Shown here: piece after piece, positions 9,870-19,799 of the stretch
Layout of the letters: every line of letters begins with the position of its first letter
Numbering within the stretch: position 1 is the first letter of the stretch
The notes under the pieces: model-generated
Told to the model about the DNA's origin: nothing
Seen by the model: the letters and a program-made list of their open reading frames with translations, nothing else
The model's database searches: none
Assembly (NCBI GenBank): GCA_022266195.1
Contig: WHVY01000002.1
Location: 8,013,001 to 8,077,000 of the forward strand
Source of the DNA: Tetranychus cinnabarinus
Lineage: Eukaryota > Arthropoda > Arachnida > Trombidiformes > Tetranychidae
Direction: 5' to 3'
DNA length: 64,000 nt
Position numbers and translations under genes: made by a program

Positions 9870-11573
9870 ATGAAAAGGAACCAAAGCATTATCCATCGAT
9901 TACGGAATCGTGAATTAGTTGACCATTCATCCAGATCATGTCATCGTCAAATTCAGCGAAGTCTTCATGAGCACATTTATCCAAACATGACTGTGATTAA
10001 CATTGAAAGACCTCCCTGTATCGTAAGAAAGTTCACACCTGATGGCAAACGTTTAATTGGCTTCAGTTACGATCAGGTGTCTATATTTATCTATGAATAC
10101 CTAGGACCTGATCGGGCAAACGATTTGCTTCAAAACGTGCGTCTTACTGATGATTTTATTGAAGACAATGGAGAAAATCGGGATTCTCTTTTCACCAATA
10201 TATTTAAACGCTTTTTCAAACTTAAACACATCATAAAATTGGCCCAAAATGATGAGAAATTAAATCGCGAATGCAGTCTCTTCACATTCGATAGTAGATA
10301 TGTTATTGTTGCCAGTTCTGCTCCTATTATTGACATGCCAAACTATTATGATGTATTGAGAAATAACGAATCAGTCAGTGTAAATGTAAAATTTTTTTGT
10401 GAAGATTACATTATTTATCTGATTGATATAAAAAATGGTAAAAAATGTGACCAAATTGTTTTGAAAACGGACAACATTTCCCTGCCTCACAACCAAGGAC
10501 TTTACCTGTACGATGATATACTTGCCATACTCTCAGTTCAACACCAAACCATTTATCTTTATCGTTTAGACGATTGTAAAATAGTGGGGAAAAGGTTCAT
10601 TGAAGTTAATTCTATTGGACGCTTTTGTTATGATGACGACCCTTTTGTTTCGACTCTGCACAATACGGAAACTCGTCCATTGTCGCCCTCCTCATCAGAT
10701 TCATCAAACGCATCAGCTTCATCTTATCTCGATTCTCAATTTGATACACCAACTCATCCTTACCACGAAGTTTCTTTTTGTGCCATGAAACATAGAATTT
10801 TGGCCTTTTTTTACCGTCAGGCCCAAAGTCAAGCCAAGGAGAAATCTAAACCTGAATTATTGCTATCATTTTACCGAAAGTTTGACGAATACTGTGGCCT
10901 AAGAATGTCCAAAATGCAGTTACTTGATAGAGACCATCTATTAATTAAATATGAATTTGGAGAGTTGGTCGCTCAAAGGCTGGGAGATCAAACTGGTTTC
11001 ACATCTTACTTTGTTTTTTACCAAATATCGAAAGCCAAAATTTTAGATATTTATTCAAACACATCCAATGAATTGGCCCAGCTGTTTGAAAATTACTGTG
11101 ATTATTTTCGTAACACTCATACTCTCTATAATCAAGCCATTTGTTCATCAACCAACAATTTCTATGCTCGAGAATGTTTACATCGATTTAAAAATATCAC
11201 CAATCGAGATCATGGCTCAGAGGAAACAACCCGTCGAGTCTTATCTTTACTTCCACTGTCTGCACAATCATATACACCATCTCCATATTTGGATCTATCT
11301 CTATTTAAATACGATGACCGTTGGATATCTCCTTTGGAACGTCCAAAAGTCTGCAGTGAATATGCAATAAAATTTTTCTCTCGCTCTGATGGATCCTTCC
11401 GTTTCCAAATACATGCAGATCGGCAGCATATTGAAGCGTCCCTTGTAACCCTGAGATTAGTCGCTTATACCTTCCATCCTACTGATCCTTTTGCGTTGAG
11501 CATTCAACGAACAAGCTCCGATATTGCTGTTCATCTTCATTTCCGATATATTCCTCAAGAATCATGGCGATGA
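9870..11573 (+). CDS. DET1: DET1 homolog (DDB1-CUL4 ubiquitin ligase component)
   Basis: A single-exon gene of 567 residues from ATG at 9870 to TGA at 11571-11573. Recognisable DET1 blocks run the whole length: NVIHRL-like IIHRLRNREL near the N-terminus, IERPPCIVRKFTPDGK, IYEYLGP, NRECSLFT, LSHNQGLYLY-like PHNQGLYLYDDILAILSVQ, TIGRFCY-like SIGRFCYDDD, NTSNELAQLFENYCD, LLPLSAQSYTPSPYLDLSLF, and FHPTDPFALSIQRT close to the C-terminus. DET1 acts in the nucleus with DDB1, DDA1 and COP1 in CUL4-type E3 ligases; the human complex ubiquitinates JUN. Human DET1 is 550 residues, so this is full length. A Ser-rich insertion (about residues 270-290) is the main addition. Remnants of a duplicated His-rich block lie on both sides of the gene. 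Confidence 0.95.
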   Translation: MKRNQSIIHRLRNRELVDHSSRSCHRQIQRSLHEHIYPNMTVINIERPPCIVRKFTPDGKRLIGFSYDQVSIFIYEYLGPDRANDLLQNVRLTDDFIEDNGENRDSLFTNIFKRFFKLKHIIKLAQNDEKLNRECSLFTFDSRYVIVASSAPIIDMPNYYDVLRNNESVSVNVKFFCEDYIIYLIDIKNGKKCDQIVLKTDNISLPHNQGLYLYDDILAILSVQHQTIYLYRLDDCKIVGKRFIEVNSIGRFCYDDDPFVSTLHNTETRPLSPSSSDSSNASASSYLDSQFDTPTHPYHEVSFCAMKHRILAFFYRQAQSQAKEKSKPELLLSFYRKFDEYCGLRMSKMQLLDRDHLLIKYEFGELVAQRLGDQTGFTSYFVFYQISKAKILDIYSNTSNELAQLFENYCDYFRNTHTLYNQAICSSTNNFYARECLHRFKNITNRDHGSEETTRRVLSLLPLSAQSYTPSPYLDLSLFKYDDRWISPLERPKVCSEYAIKFFSRSDGSFRFQIHADRQHIEASLVTLRLVAYTFHPTDPFALSIQRTSSDIAVHLHFRYIPQESWR

Positions 11574-11779
11574 TTCAACTTTACTCATTTCAAAACTTAC
11601 CATGAATAAGAAAAAAACAATCCAACTCAGAGTCTATTTTATTTAGGCTTGTAAACTCCTGTTGAAAATGTTAAAACCTTGATGGCAAAGAGTAAATTAA
11701 AAGCACCGTCAAACTCAATGCATTCAATTGTATTAAGAAAGATGGTTAAATATTTTTACAACATTTAATTTTATGTTGT

Positions 11780-12123
11780 AGTTGTTATAGCTCTACCTTT
11801 AAATTTGCCGAATCGGATCCACTATTGGTTGTTTATCCCTTCACCCATCATTATGCACTGCCCGGTGAAACATTTCAGATGCTCGCACGTTCTGGTTCTT
11901 TTAAGGACGTAAAAGTTTATTATCAAGGGATCATTTCGTTAAATTTTCAAGATATGACGATGACTTACTCCACAAATCTAGTCCAAAATGAACCAAATGA
12001 GTAATATTTGACGTTTTCAATAAAATGCAATTAATTTAAAATCATCGCCATCATTCTCATTGGGCACCTAATCATGAAAAATTGTATAATCATCATTATT
12101 TATATCGCTCTAATCAATACTAA
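11780..12123 (+). pseudogene. Decayed copy of the last exon of the His-rich gene
   Basis: Downstream of DET1, AAACATTTCAGATGCTCGCA (11865 region) reads KHFRCSHV, matching KHFKCSHV in exon 4 of the gene at 6014..7664. CACAAATCTAGTCC at 11971-11984 matches the HKSSP segment exactly at the DNA level. Further on, 12043-12123 reads a His-rich tail (NHRHHSHW ... YNHHYLYRSNQY, then TAA). In-frame stops and indels separate these pieces, and no upstream exons are present. The order and approximate spacing match the functional copy, so this is a partial tandem duplicate that has decayed. The limits are approximate. Confidence 0.6.
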
Positions 12124-13738
12124 GGTATTAATATCTTTGAGACATCTGATGGTTCCCTTCAATACAATTTAGATTCACACATCTAACTTGATGTAACTAT
12201 CGTATCACTTGAGTATCAAATATTCATTTGATATTTTGTTTCCTTCAAATTTTTTCATACAATTCTCAAATCATTGTTTATACTGGGAACCTTTGAACTC
12301 ATCATTGATATTTTTTACCAATTTGCATATTAGTCCGTATTCAAGAGCTGATTCTCATCTTTTGCTGCTTGTAATTATTTTGTTGTTAATCATAAATCTT
12401 GTTGTTATATCAAAATATCTTTCAATGATCTATTGATAATTGTAAGGATTTTTTTACATAATTGGAAAATTAAACATGCAATTAACTGAAAACAATTTAA
12501 ATTGTATCTTTTCTTCATTTTATTAATTATGATTTCAGGGGATTTACTAACTTTTGTTTCATTCATTTTCAGGTTAAAGCAGCATTTATTCAAAAAAACT
12601 CAAACTTTGAGTCTCAGAGGCGAACTCTGTTGACTAAATATATAACTTTATTGGTAAACAAAATTTTTTCTTAAACAATGATTAGAATGAGTTAAACAAG
12701 TTGAATCTTTTTATTGAAATTATTGCATGTGATAGTGAATTAAAGTTCTTTATTGCTGTTCCAATGAATGAAGGAGATGGTGAAACGAAAGTATAGAAGA
12801 GTTGCTGATCTTGCCTGACGACCTTCGTTTATTTTACTTGTTTCTTGAAATTTTTCCTCCATCAATTGATTGTTTCTTTGTTCAATCGTAATTTTCTTTA
12901 CAATTGATTGGTTGTCTCTTATATTAATATTAACCATTCCGAATCTACTGATCTTGAGGTTGTTCTAATCAGACCTCTACTCGTTATGAATTTACCTCAA
13001 CTTATCGAAATTAATGGATAAACTTACTTAATCCTTTCTTTCTTTCCTCCTAACTCGTCGTCTTTTCTTGCCACTTGTTTTTTCAATCGTCTCAACTCAA
13101 TGTGAATACTGTTTATCAAGAATTGTTGAACCTTATTTTCCATATTTTAAACTGATTTAAAGTAAGTACATTGCTGTTCCTTTTGTTATTTTGTCCTCCT
13201 CTGGGTTTAAAATTGTCAGTTCATGTGAAACATTTATCTTTCAATATCATTTACATGTTTTTACAAGTTTTGCCAATGATTTATATATTTGATTGATCCT
13301 ATTCAAGTGCTTGATAATCCTCCATTTAACAGTCCTGAAATTGTCTAGTTTTAAATTACACTTCTCACCTCATTTGAATGCATAGGTTAATAGTCATTAA
13401 CAAAAAAAGTAGATTCGGGAGAATCAAGTTTACAAATTTCTCCATCTTTGAGTCTCCATTTCTTTTAGCCTCTTAATTTAGTTACAACCAGTTAAGCAAG
13501 GATTGAATTGCCATGTGTTTCATTCCAAATCTTATCTTCTCGGTATCTGGTTTTCAGAATTGATTCTCATTATAAAATGTTCACTCGTTCACAAATTTTC
13601 AAAACCCTCTCTTCATGCATTAGATTAACTTTTAATTTATATTGTTTGAAATCTTTTTTCAATTCTGCTGTCAATAATCTAACATTTTTATTTTATCTTT
13701 CAGTTTTTATTTTCATAGTGATACCAGCAAAAACGATA
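12124..13738. other. Intergenic with a short duplicated segment
   Basis: The stretch 12610-12665 (GCGAACTCTGTTGACTAA, then a GTAAACAAAA run) resembles 8790-8850, the tail of the MITE-interrupted small-peptide ORF. The distance from the His-rich relic (11971) to this segment, 646 bp, is close to that in the first copy once the MITE is removed. Otherwise AT-rich DNA. A likely 5'-UTR splice acceptor (TTTATCTTTCAG) ends at 13703, just before the epoxide-hydrolase start. Confidence 0.55.
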
Positions 13739-14864
13739 ATGACTCCATACTTTTGTACAGCGTTCTTGTTTCGTGGATGCATTCGCCGGGCAATTTTGGC
13801 AATGTTATCACTTTTTTATGGATATTTTGTATTAATTTACACCTTTTTTTCAATGATACGGTACAGGAGACAATATTTTCAAATCCGAAGAAGAGAAAGT
13901 CAACCAAGCTGTTTAAGAAATTCTGTTTATGGTGTACATTCAACAATAAGAGTAAATGTAAGATTCAAAATATTTCATTGCTGACATGAAAGCTCATTAA
14001 TATTTTTTTTCTTTCAATTTATTTCAAATTCAGGATGTTAATTTACATTATGTTGCTAAAGGTAATCCGGAAAAGGATCTTTTATTATTCGTTCATGGGT
14101 TCCCTGATTTCTGGTTCACCTGGAGAAACCAAATGACAAAATTTGACAACTTTTATACTGTTGCGTTGGATTTAAGAGGTTTCAACGAGTCTGACAGATT
14201 ACCTTACCTCAAAAGTTATGAATTTGATTCTATACTCAATGATTTAATGGAGTTTATCAAGGCTCTTGGTAAAGAAAAGGCTATCCTGGTTGGTCATGAT
14301 ATTGGTGGCTGTATAATAAGCCTTTTTGCAACCAGGCATCCAGAGATGGTCGATAAATTAGTCCTCGTTAATTCAACTCATTTAAGGCTGTATATTGAGA
14401 CCCTTGCTTCAGATCTGCAACAATTTTTCCTTTCCTGGCAAATCTTTTTCTATCAACTTCACCTATTACCAGAATTTGTGATACTCGGTAAAGATTTTGC
14501 TTTCCTTGAAAACACTTTCCGTTCACCCGATGGAATTCCTTTGTTAAATGAAGATGAGCTGGAAGCGTACAAGTATACTTTTGCAAGGCCTGGAGCAGTT
14601 TCTTGTGCCCTCAACTATTTCCGAGCCAATGTGGATTGCCTTAAAAATGTTGATACAAAGAAAAAAGTTGACCAACCAACGTTGATTATTTGGGGAGAAA
14701 ATGATCAAATTTTGTGCTCTAAATTGGGTTCAAAGGAGGCTCTCAAAAGATATTTTACATCTGTCGAAGTAAAAAATATCCCTAAAGTTGGACATTACGC
14801 TCATATTGAACTACCTCATGATGTCAGTGATTCCATTCATAAATTCATTACCTCTTCTGGTTGA
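13739..14864 (+). CDS. Membrane-anchored alpha/beta-hydrolase, epoxide hydrolase 3/4-like
   Basis: Two exons, 13739..13957 and 14034..14864, encode 349 residues. I chose the ATG at 13739 because a good acceptor lies 35 bp upstream; the earlier in-frame ATG at 13577 is possible. The N-terminal 40 residues hold a membrane anchor, as in vertebrate EPHX3/EPHX4. The hydrolase core shows the oxyanion-hole motif HGFP, the strand LDLRGF, the nucleophile elbow GHDIGG (the Asp is the predicted nucleophile; most relatives have GHDWGG), a cap-domain Tyr in YKYTFARPGA and in LNYFRA, the acid in WGENDQ and the general-base His in VGHYAH. All catalytic positions are therefore present. Known members hydrate epoxides in the ER membrane; the substrate here (lipid, hormone or xenobiotic epoxide) is not evident from sequence. 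Confidence 0.85.
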
Positions 14865-15952
14865 ATACAATACGATGATACACATTCTCATGCATTTCCA
14901 TTTGTCTTTCTTATTCTTCAAAGATGTCCGATTCCATTATTTTCAACGTTTATGCGACTCAATTCAACATACCAGCGGAAGGCATCTATTTTTTATACAA
15001 TTTTACTCAATGTAATCTGAAAAGTCAATCACCATTACAAGTTGTTCTGGTTTAAAGACAATCTCAAGATTATTTTAAACCGTTGATAAAGCAAATCAAC
15101 TAATTAAAGTTTTATTTTTAAAAATAGTTCTAGTGTATACTTTAAATCTGTGAAGCGGAGATTTCGATATTTAATCCTGCTTATAGCAAAATATGAAACA
15201 GTAATCCATTTAGATTAAAATTTCTTGATCAGGAAAACAAAAGACCCTGAATAGTCAAAGGTAATAGTTAAAACTTGAACACAAAATCCTAAATTATGAA
15301 TTCTTGAAATATTAAACTGGAAAAAAATTGTTTTGAAATCACTAAGCAAAGAGAGGAAATGATGGTTAACACCTAAATGTCAAATCCAGCGTCATGATAG
15401 GCAAATGTTAAAATTTAATTTGCATACTAGTCATAGTTGATGAATGGATGGTTAAATTGGATTAAATTACATCTTATTCGAATGAAATTAGCTAACCATC
15501 AGCTATATCTCCAAATTGTAATAGATATGCAAAACAGATAAAGAAAAACACTGTTATTTCATGATAATTATAGATTGAGTTGAGCAAATTAAGTTAGGTT
15601 GTAAATATCGCTGGAAACGGTGATGATGAGCACTGCATTTTACCAAAATCATCAAAGCTGGCTGTGATATGAGTTATTAAGCAAAACAATATTTACATTT
15701 CACAGCCTCTTTGACGACCCAGATGAATGCAAATTACACCAGTTTTGATTGAAAATGGCACAATGTTGACTAAAGTGTATTTACTTTTAGAGTTGAATAA
15801 TTAACTAATAAATTAAGATGAAATAAAGATGAATAGAATAGAATCACATTGCATAATATTGATGAATGAAAATAAAAACAGAAATATCAGATGAATCAGA
15901 GGAACATGAATTCGTAATGATGGAAACAGAGAGAGAGAGGAAAAAGATGGAT

Positions 15953-15979
15953 AAGAGAGAGAGAGAGAGAGAGAGAGAG
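15953..15979. repeat. (GA)n microsatellite
   Basis: An uninterrupted run of about 13 GA units inside a longer purine-rich strand. GA tracts can bind GAGA-type factors in arthropods, but no neighbouring promoter element is seen. Confidence 0.9.
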
Positions 15980-16691
15980 TGAGAGTGAAGAGATAAACAG
16001 AAAAATAGAAGGAAAGGAAGACAGGAAGAGATCAAGATAAAATGGCTGAAAAAGTGGGTGGGCATGAAGTAATTTAAAGATGACCTAAAAATACCAAACT
16101 AGAAAATAAACATACGAAGAGGAGAGGAAAAACAGTAAGTATTCTGGCCTTGATGAAAGTAAATAACAGGCAACCAATTCGAACGGGAAACCAGCAATCA
16201 ATTGAAGAACCAATGAATGTAACAAACTTGAAGACAGACAAACTTGTCCATCAACAGCACTTCATACCAATGTTTTCATTTTGCTCACAATATAAAGCGA
16301 TCAAGTTGGAATGACAAAAACTAGCGTAAATGGATTAGTGTAAAAACAGAAAAATCAGGCAAAGCAATTATTTTAAACATGCCAATCTGTTTAATATGAG
16401 AAAGCATAATTAGAACAAAATAAACAAACAGAGGATTAATTAGCTATTGACAGGTTAACGAATGGTGATCAGAGAAGCATTACAGGAGAAAAGTAAACAG
16501 TAAAGATTTTGACTTTTACTTTGGTTTGAATGATAAGAAAAACAAATTAAATTGAACACAGCACTATTGGAACTTAATATCGTAAAAATAACAATCAAAA
16601 TTGATTCATTGAAACAAATCTTTAATTTGTAAAAAAAAACATCAAAATTGGGTTGAAATGTAAATGTAAATCTCTTCTCTTCTCAGCTCGG

Positions 16692-16744
16692 TATCGATAT
16701 TATTATCGATAGTTATCGATGATAAACTTAACAGATTATCGATA
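16692..16744. promoter_or_regulatory. Cluster of TATCGATA (DRE/BEAF-type) palindromes
   Basis: Three perfect TATCGATA octamers (16692-16699, 16704-16711, 16737-16744) and one TATCGATG (16714-16721) fall within 53 bp. In Drosophila this octamer is the DREF site, and its CGATA half binds BEAF-32 at insulators and housekeeping promoters. Whether a mite has a cognate factor is unknown. The cluster lies about 1.1 kb upstream of the PI-PLC gene. Confidence 0.5.
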
Positions 16745-17822
16745 ATCTTCAAGCAGATTTCATGTCTTAATAAAAATTCATAAACATCTTTAGATTTTCA
16801 TGTAAGCGCTTTTTGTGCATTTAAAGGGTTGTTTTTCATTGTCACTAAGCTGGTAATCAACTCTTTCCGAAAAGATAATCTAATAATCTCTTTGTAATTC
16901 CCTACTTTCTTCATAAAAATGTGTCATTTTGTTTCTGTTTGTTATTTGTAAGTCAAACAATTTAACAGTTGATTTGGTTTTATGCTATTAACAATTTATG
17001 TCGATCAAGTCCAAATGGTGTAACCTTTATTCAAACGAGAGTCAAAACAATAGTGAAATGAGTAAACAAATGAAAGGATAGCTCAACTAGAAACGGAAAA
17101 ACCCATCCCTAGTGTAGACCAGTTTTGAGACCATTTAATTGAGAATTAATTTTCTTTGGAAAATATTGAAAAGATTCAATTGAAATTATTGTATTATTAG
17201 GTAAATGGAGTAATGATAAAGGTATAAAAAGGAGTAAATTTATCATCATTTCCATGCATACAAATATGATGATATTTTATGCTCATTTGCCTCTTCAACT
17301 ACAATTTACTTCATTTATATCATTTCATCTTTGTAAACATTAACGTTCTAGTGAATGGACAATCCATCAGTTTCCTTTTTTTATTCACCCACTTTCAATC
17401 CTTTTGTCATTTTATTCACTTACATTGATCTGATCCAGGGCAGTAAATTCAGTAAATTTGACATTTTCTTTGATACCAACAACGAGAGTGAATAATTATC
17501 AAACCAACTCATCAAGCTGTACAAAAAATTGACGGTAATTAAGTAAAACGTTCAAGTTAATTTCAACTGGAAATCAGTTGAAAAAAAGAGAAAGTTTCAA
17601 TCGTAAATTGGGAAAATTATGACTTCTGTCCATCCTTTTTATCCTCCAAAGGATTATCCTGAACAGTCCAGTTTAATATTTTCAGTGAATTGTTTGGAAA
17701 CAAGAAAGATTTCACTTCCGAATGATTTTCAATCTTTCAAAGTGTTTCTCTTATTCCTTTTTATTAATTTCAAGTGTTTCTGATGTCAAATTTTATTGTG
17801 TTAACTCAACTGTTTGATTGTT

Positions 17823-19004
17823 ATGTTTGTCATTTATTTCATTGTCCTTTATCTTTCAATTTTGACCTCATCTCAAAAGATCAGATCAACTGAGCTTTAT
17901 TTCAATCGCAATGGAAGGGTCAACATGGCCAACAAAAATTGGATGTCAACCATTAGTGACTCTGTCCATCTTAACCATTTGTCGCTTCCAGGAACACATG
18001 ACACAATGGCATTTTATGGTGGACCTTTTGTACAAACACAAATATTATCTTTGGATTCCCAGTTGAGGGTTGGAGTGCGTGCCTTTGATATCCGTTGTCG
18101 CCATATTAATGATAAATTTGAGATTCATCATGGACCAATCTATCAGAGGTCTGATATGGATAAAGTGCTTCAATCAATGGTCTCCTTTTTGGGCAGCTTT
18201 CCAAGCGAAGTGTTGCTTGTGCGAATAAAAGAGGAACACGCACCAAGAGACAATAAAAGATCGTTTGCTGAAACTGTTGACTTTTACCTAAACAAGCCAA
18301 CATTTCGTGGCTACATTTGGAAAGGCAACTCAACTGTTCCTTTGGGTATTGTTCGTGGTAAAATTGTGATTCTTCGTAATTATCCTTCCAAACAATTGAT
18401 TGGTGTTCCATGGGATAGTACACTGATTCAGGATGATTACATTGTGCCAACTGTCTTCTCCATTGGATCCAAATGGGTTAAAGTTCAAGAGCATCTGGAT
18501 CGTGCTCGATTACGTGCCTACCAATCTGATTCCTTTGTCATCAATTTCCTTTCAGGAACATCACCCGGAGCTTATCCGTGTACCATTGCTCGGCGAATCA
18601 ACAAATACATAATGGATTGGTTAACAAGATTTCAGGTTGATTTTATTGGCATTATTTATATGGATTTTCCTGGTGAAGGGTTGATTAATACTATAATAAG
18701 GTTAAACTCGGGAATCCAGGTGAATAATGGTTTAGAAGAAAGTGGTAAACAATTGGAATTTGTTTGTAACAATGATCGTAAGAAACATCTTCTTAATCCT
18801 GGTGAATCGTATCGATTTAAAGACAAATTAAATGGTACTAATTGTTGTAAATTTTGGGTTGAACAAAAAGAGGTAACTTTAAGATTTCACTCAGGCAATG
18901 AAAATATTTTGGTTGATGAGGTTGGTTTTTACCGATTCCGTGATGGCTTTTCTGATAGATATGAAATTGGCCGATGGAATAATCCTATTGGAATGAAAAT
19001 TTAA
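17823..19004 (+). CDS. Secreted bacterial/fungal-type phosphatidylinositol-specific phospholipase C
   Basis: An intronless gene of 393 residues, ATG at 17823. Residues 1-17 form a signal peptide (MFVIYFIVLYLSILTSS). The PI-PLC X domain follows with LPGTHDTM (His59, Asp60), VRAFDIRCR (Asp89, Arg91) and IHHGPIY (His102/103). These match the His-Asp/Arg/His catalytic set of Bacillus and Listeria PI-PLC, which cleave phosphatidylinositol and GPI anchors without calcium. Further matches are RGKIVILRNY, FVINFLSGT and IIYMDFPGEGLI. A C-terminal extension of about 90 residues (two adjacent Cys in GTNCCKFW, beta-rich look) is not part of the bacterial core. The absence of animal PLC PH, EF, Y and C2 domains sets it apart from signalling PLCs. 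Single-exon structure and similarity pattern raise lateral transfer, but that needs a phylogeny. Confidence 0.85.
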   Translation: MFVIYFIVLYLSILTSSQKIRSTELYFNRNGRVNMANKNWMSTISDSVHLNHLSLPGTHDTMAFYGGPFVQTQILSLDSQLRVGVRAFDIRCRHINDKFEIHHGPIYQRSDMDKVLQSMVSFLGSFPSEVLLVRIKEEHAPRDNKRSFAETVDFYLNKPTFRGYIWKGNSTVPLGIVRGKIVILRNYPSKQLIGVPWDSTLIQDDYIVPTVFSIGSKWVKVQEHLDRARLRAYQSDSFVINFLSGTSPGAYPCTIARRINKYIMDWLTRFQVDFIGIIYMDFPGEGLINTIIRLNSGIQVNNGLEESGKQLEFVCNNDRKKHLLNPGESYRFKDKLNGTNCCKFWVEQKEVTLRFHSGNENILVDEVGFYRFRDGFSDRYEIGRWNNPIGMKI

Positions 19005-19799
19005 CCAATAACTTACCACCATTTAAAAATATTTAATTAGTAAACTGACTTTCAACAGATTCTCTTTATTTTGCTAACATTGTGATTTCAACTATTTATT
19101 AATATGTTATGTTTTGTTATTAAATTATTATGAACTGATTATTATAACATACGAATTTCTGAAAAGATGTCGATATTTCTATTGATTGATATTACATCTG
19201 ATCTTGAATGTGCCACAGTGACTACTGATTTCAATTGATTCAACAAAAATTAAAAAATGAATTTTGGGATGAAGTTTATGTTGGATTGACAGTTATGATG
19301 AATGCCTGGAATGGCTTGGAATAAAAGATATTTAGAAGTTATATTTGCATGTAAAAAAAAGAAAAATTTATTAACAATTATTTATTTCCATATCACATAA
19401 ACGTATCAAACAATTAAATAAAACCCTTAAATTTGAGATAATCATAGTACAATAGTTAAGTTTGTGTCCACAAAATTATATTTTAAAATGTATTGATATA
19501 CAACTTCTTATTTTCAGTCATCGTATAATTTATCACCGAGAAATGTGACAATGAAAATGTTTCAAAGTCGATTAACTGTTCAAATGCATATTATTTGAAA
19601 AAATTGCAAGACAGAATAATTGATTGAATAATTCTGATGTTTTTCAGCTATCTTCAACAAAATTGAACAGAAAAGAGATCTTTTTCTTTGTTAGCTTAAA
19701 ACCTCTTATTCGTCCCACAATCATATCAAATATATAAATATTCAGACATATTTTATATACATTTTCCTCCAAGTTTAGTCCAAAGTCTCAATTATTGAG
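19005..19799. other. Convergent intergenic region
   Basis: The 3' flanks of the PI-PLC (+) and site-1 protease (-) genes. AT-rich with several AATAAA-like hexamers; no gene seen. Confidence 0.5.

Larger units (their letters stand above)
14865..17822. other. Long intergenic region with microsatellite and TATCGATA cluster
   Basis: Nearly 3 kb without a supportable gene. It contains a GA tract (15953-15979) inside a purine-rich stretch (15920-16030) and four TATCGAT sites at 16692-16744. An apparent 73-codon minus-strand ORF at 15844..16065 is only the complement of the GA tract. Confidence 0.6.

Noticed and set aside
13508..13738. Longer N-terminus for the epoxide hydrolase
   Set aside because: The first codon is TTG, and a splice acceptor at 13703 followed by ATG 13739 gives the family-typical anchor.
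15844..16065. 73-codon minus-strand ORF rich in Ser/Leu
   Set aside because: Complement of the GA microsatellite.
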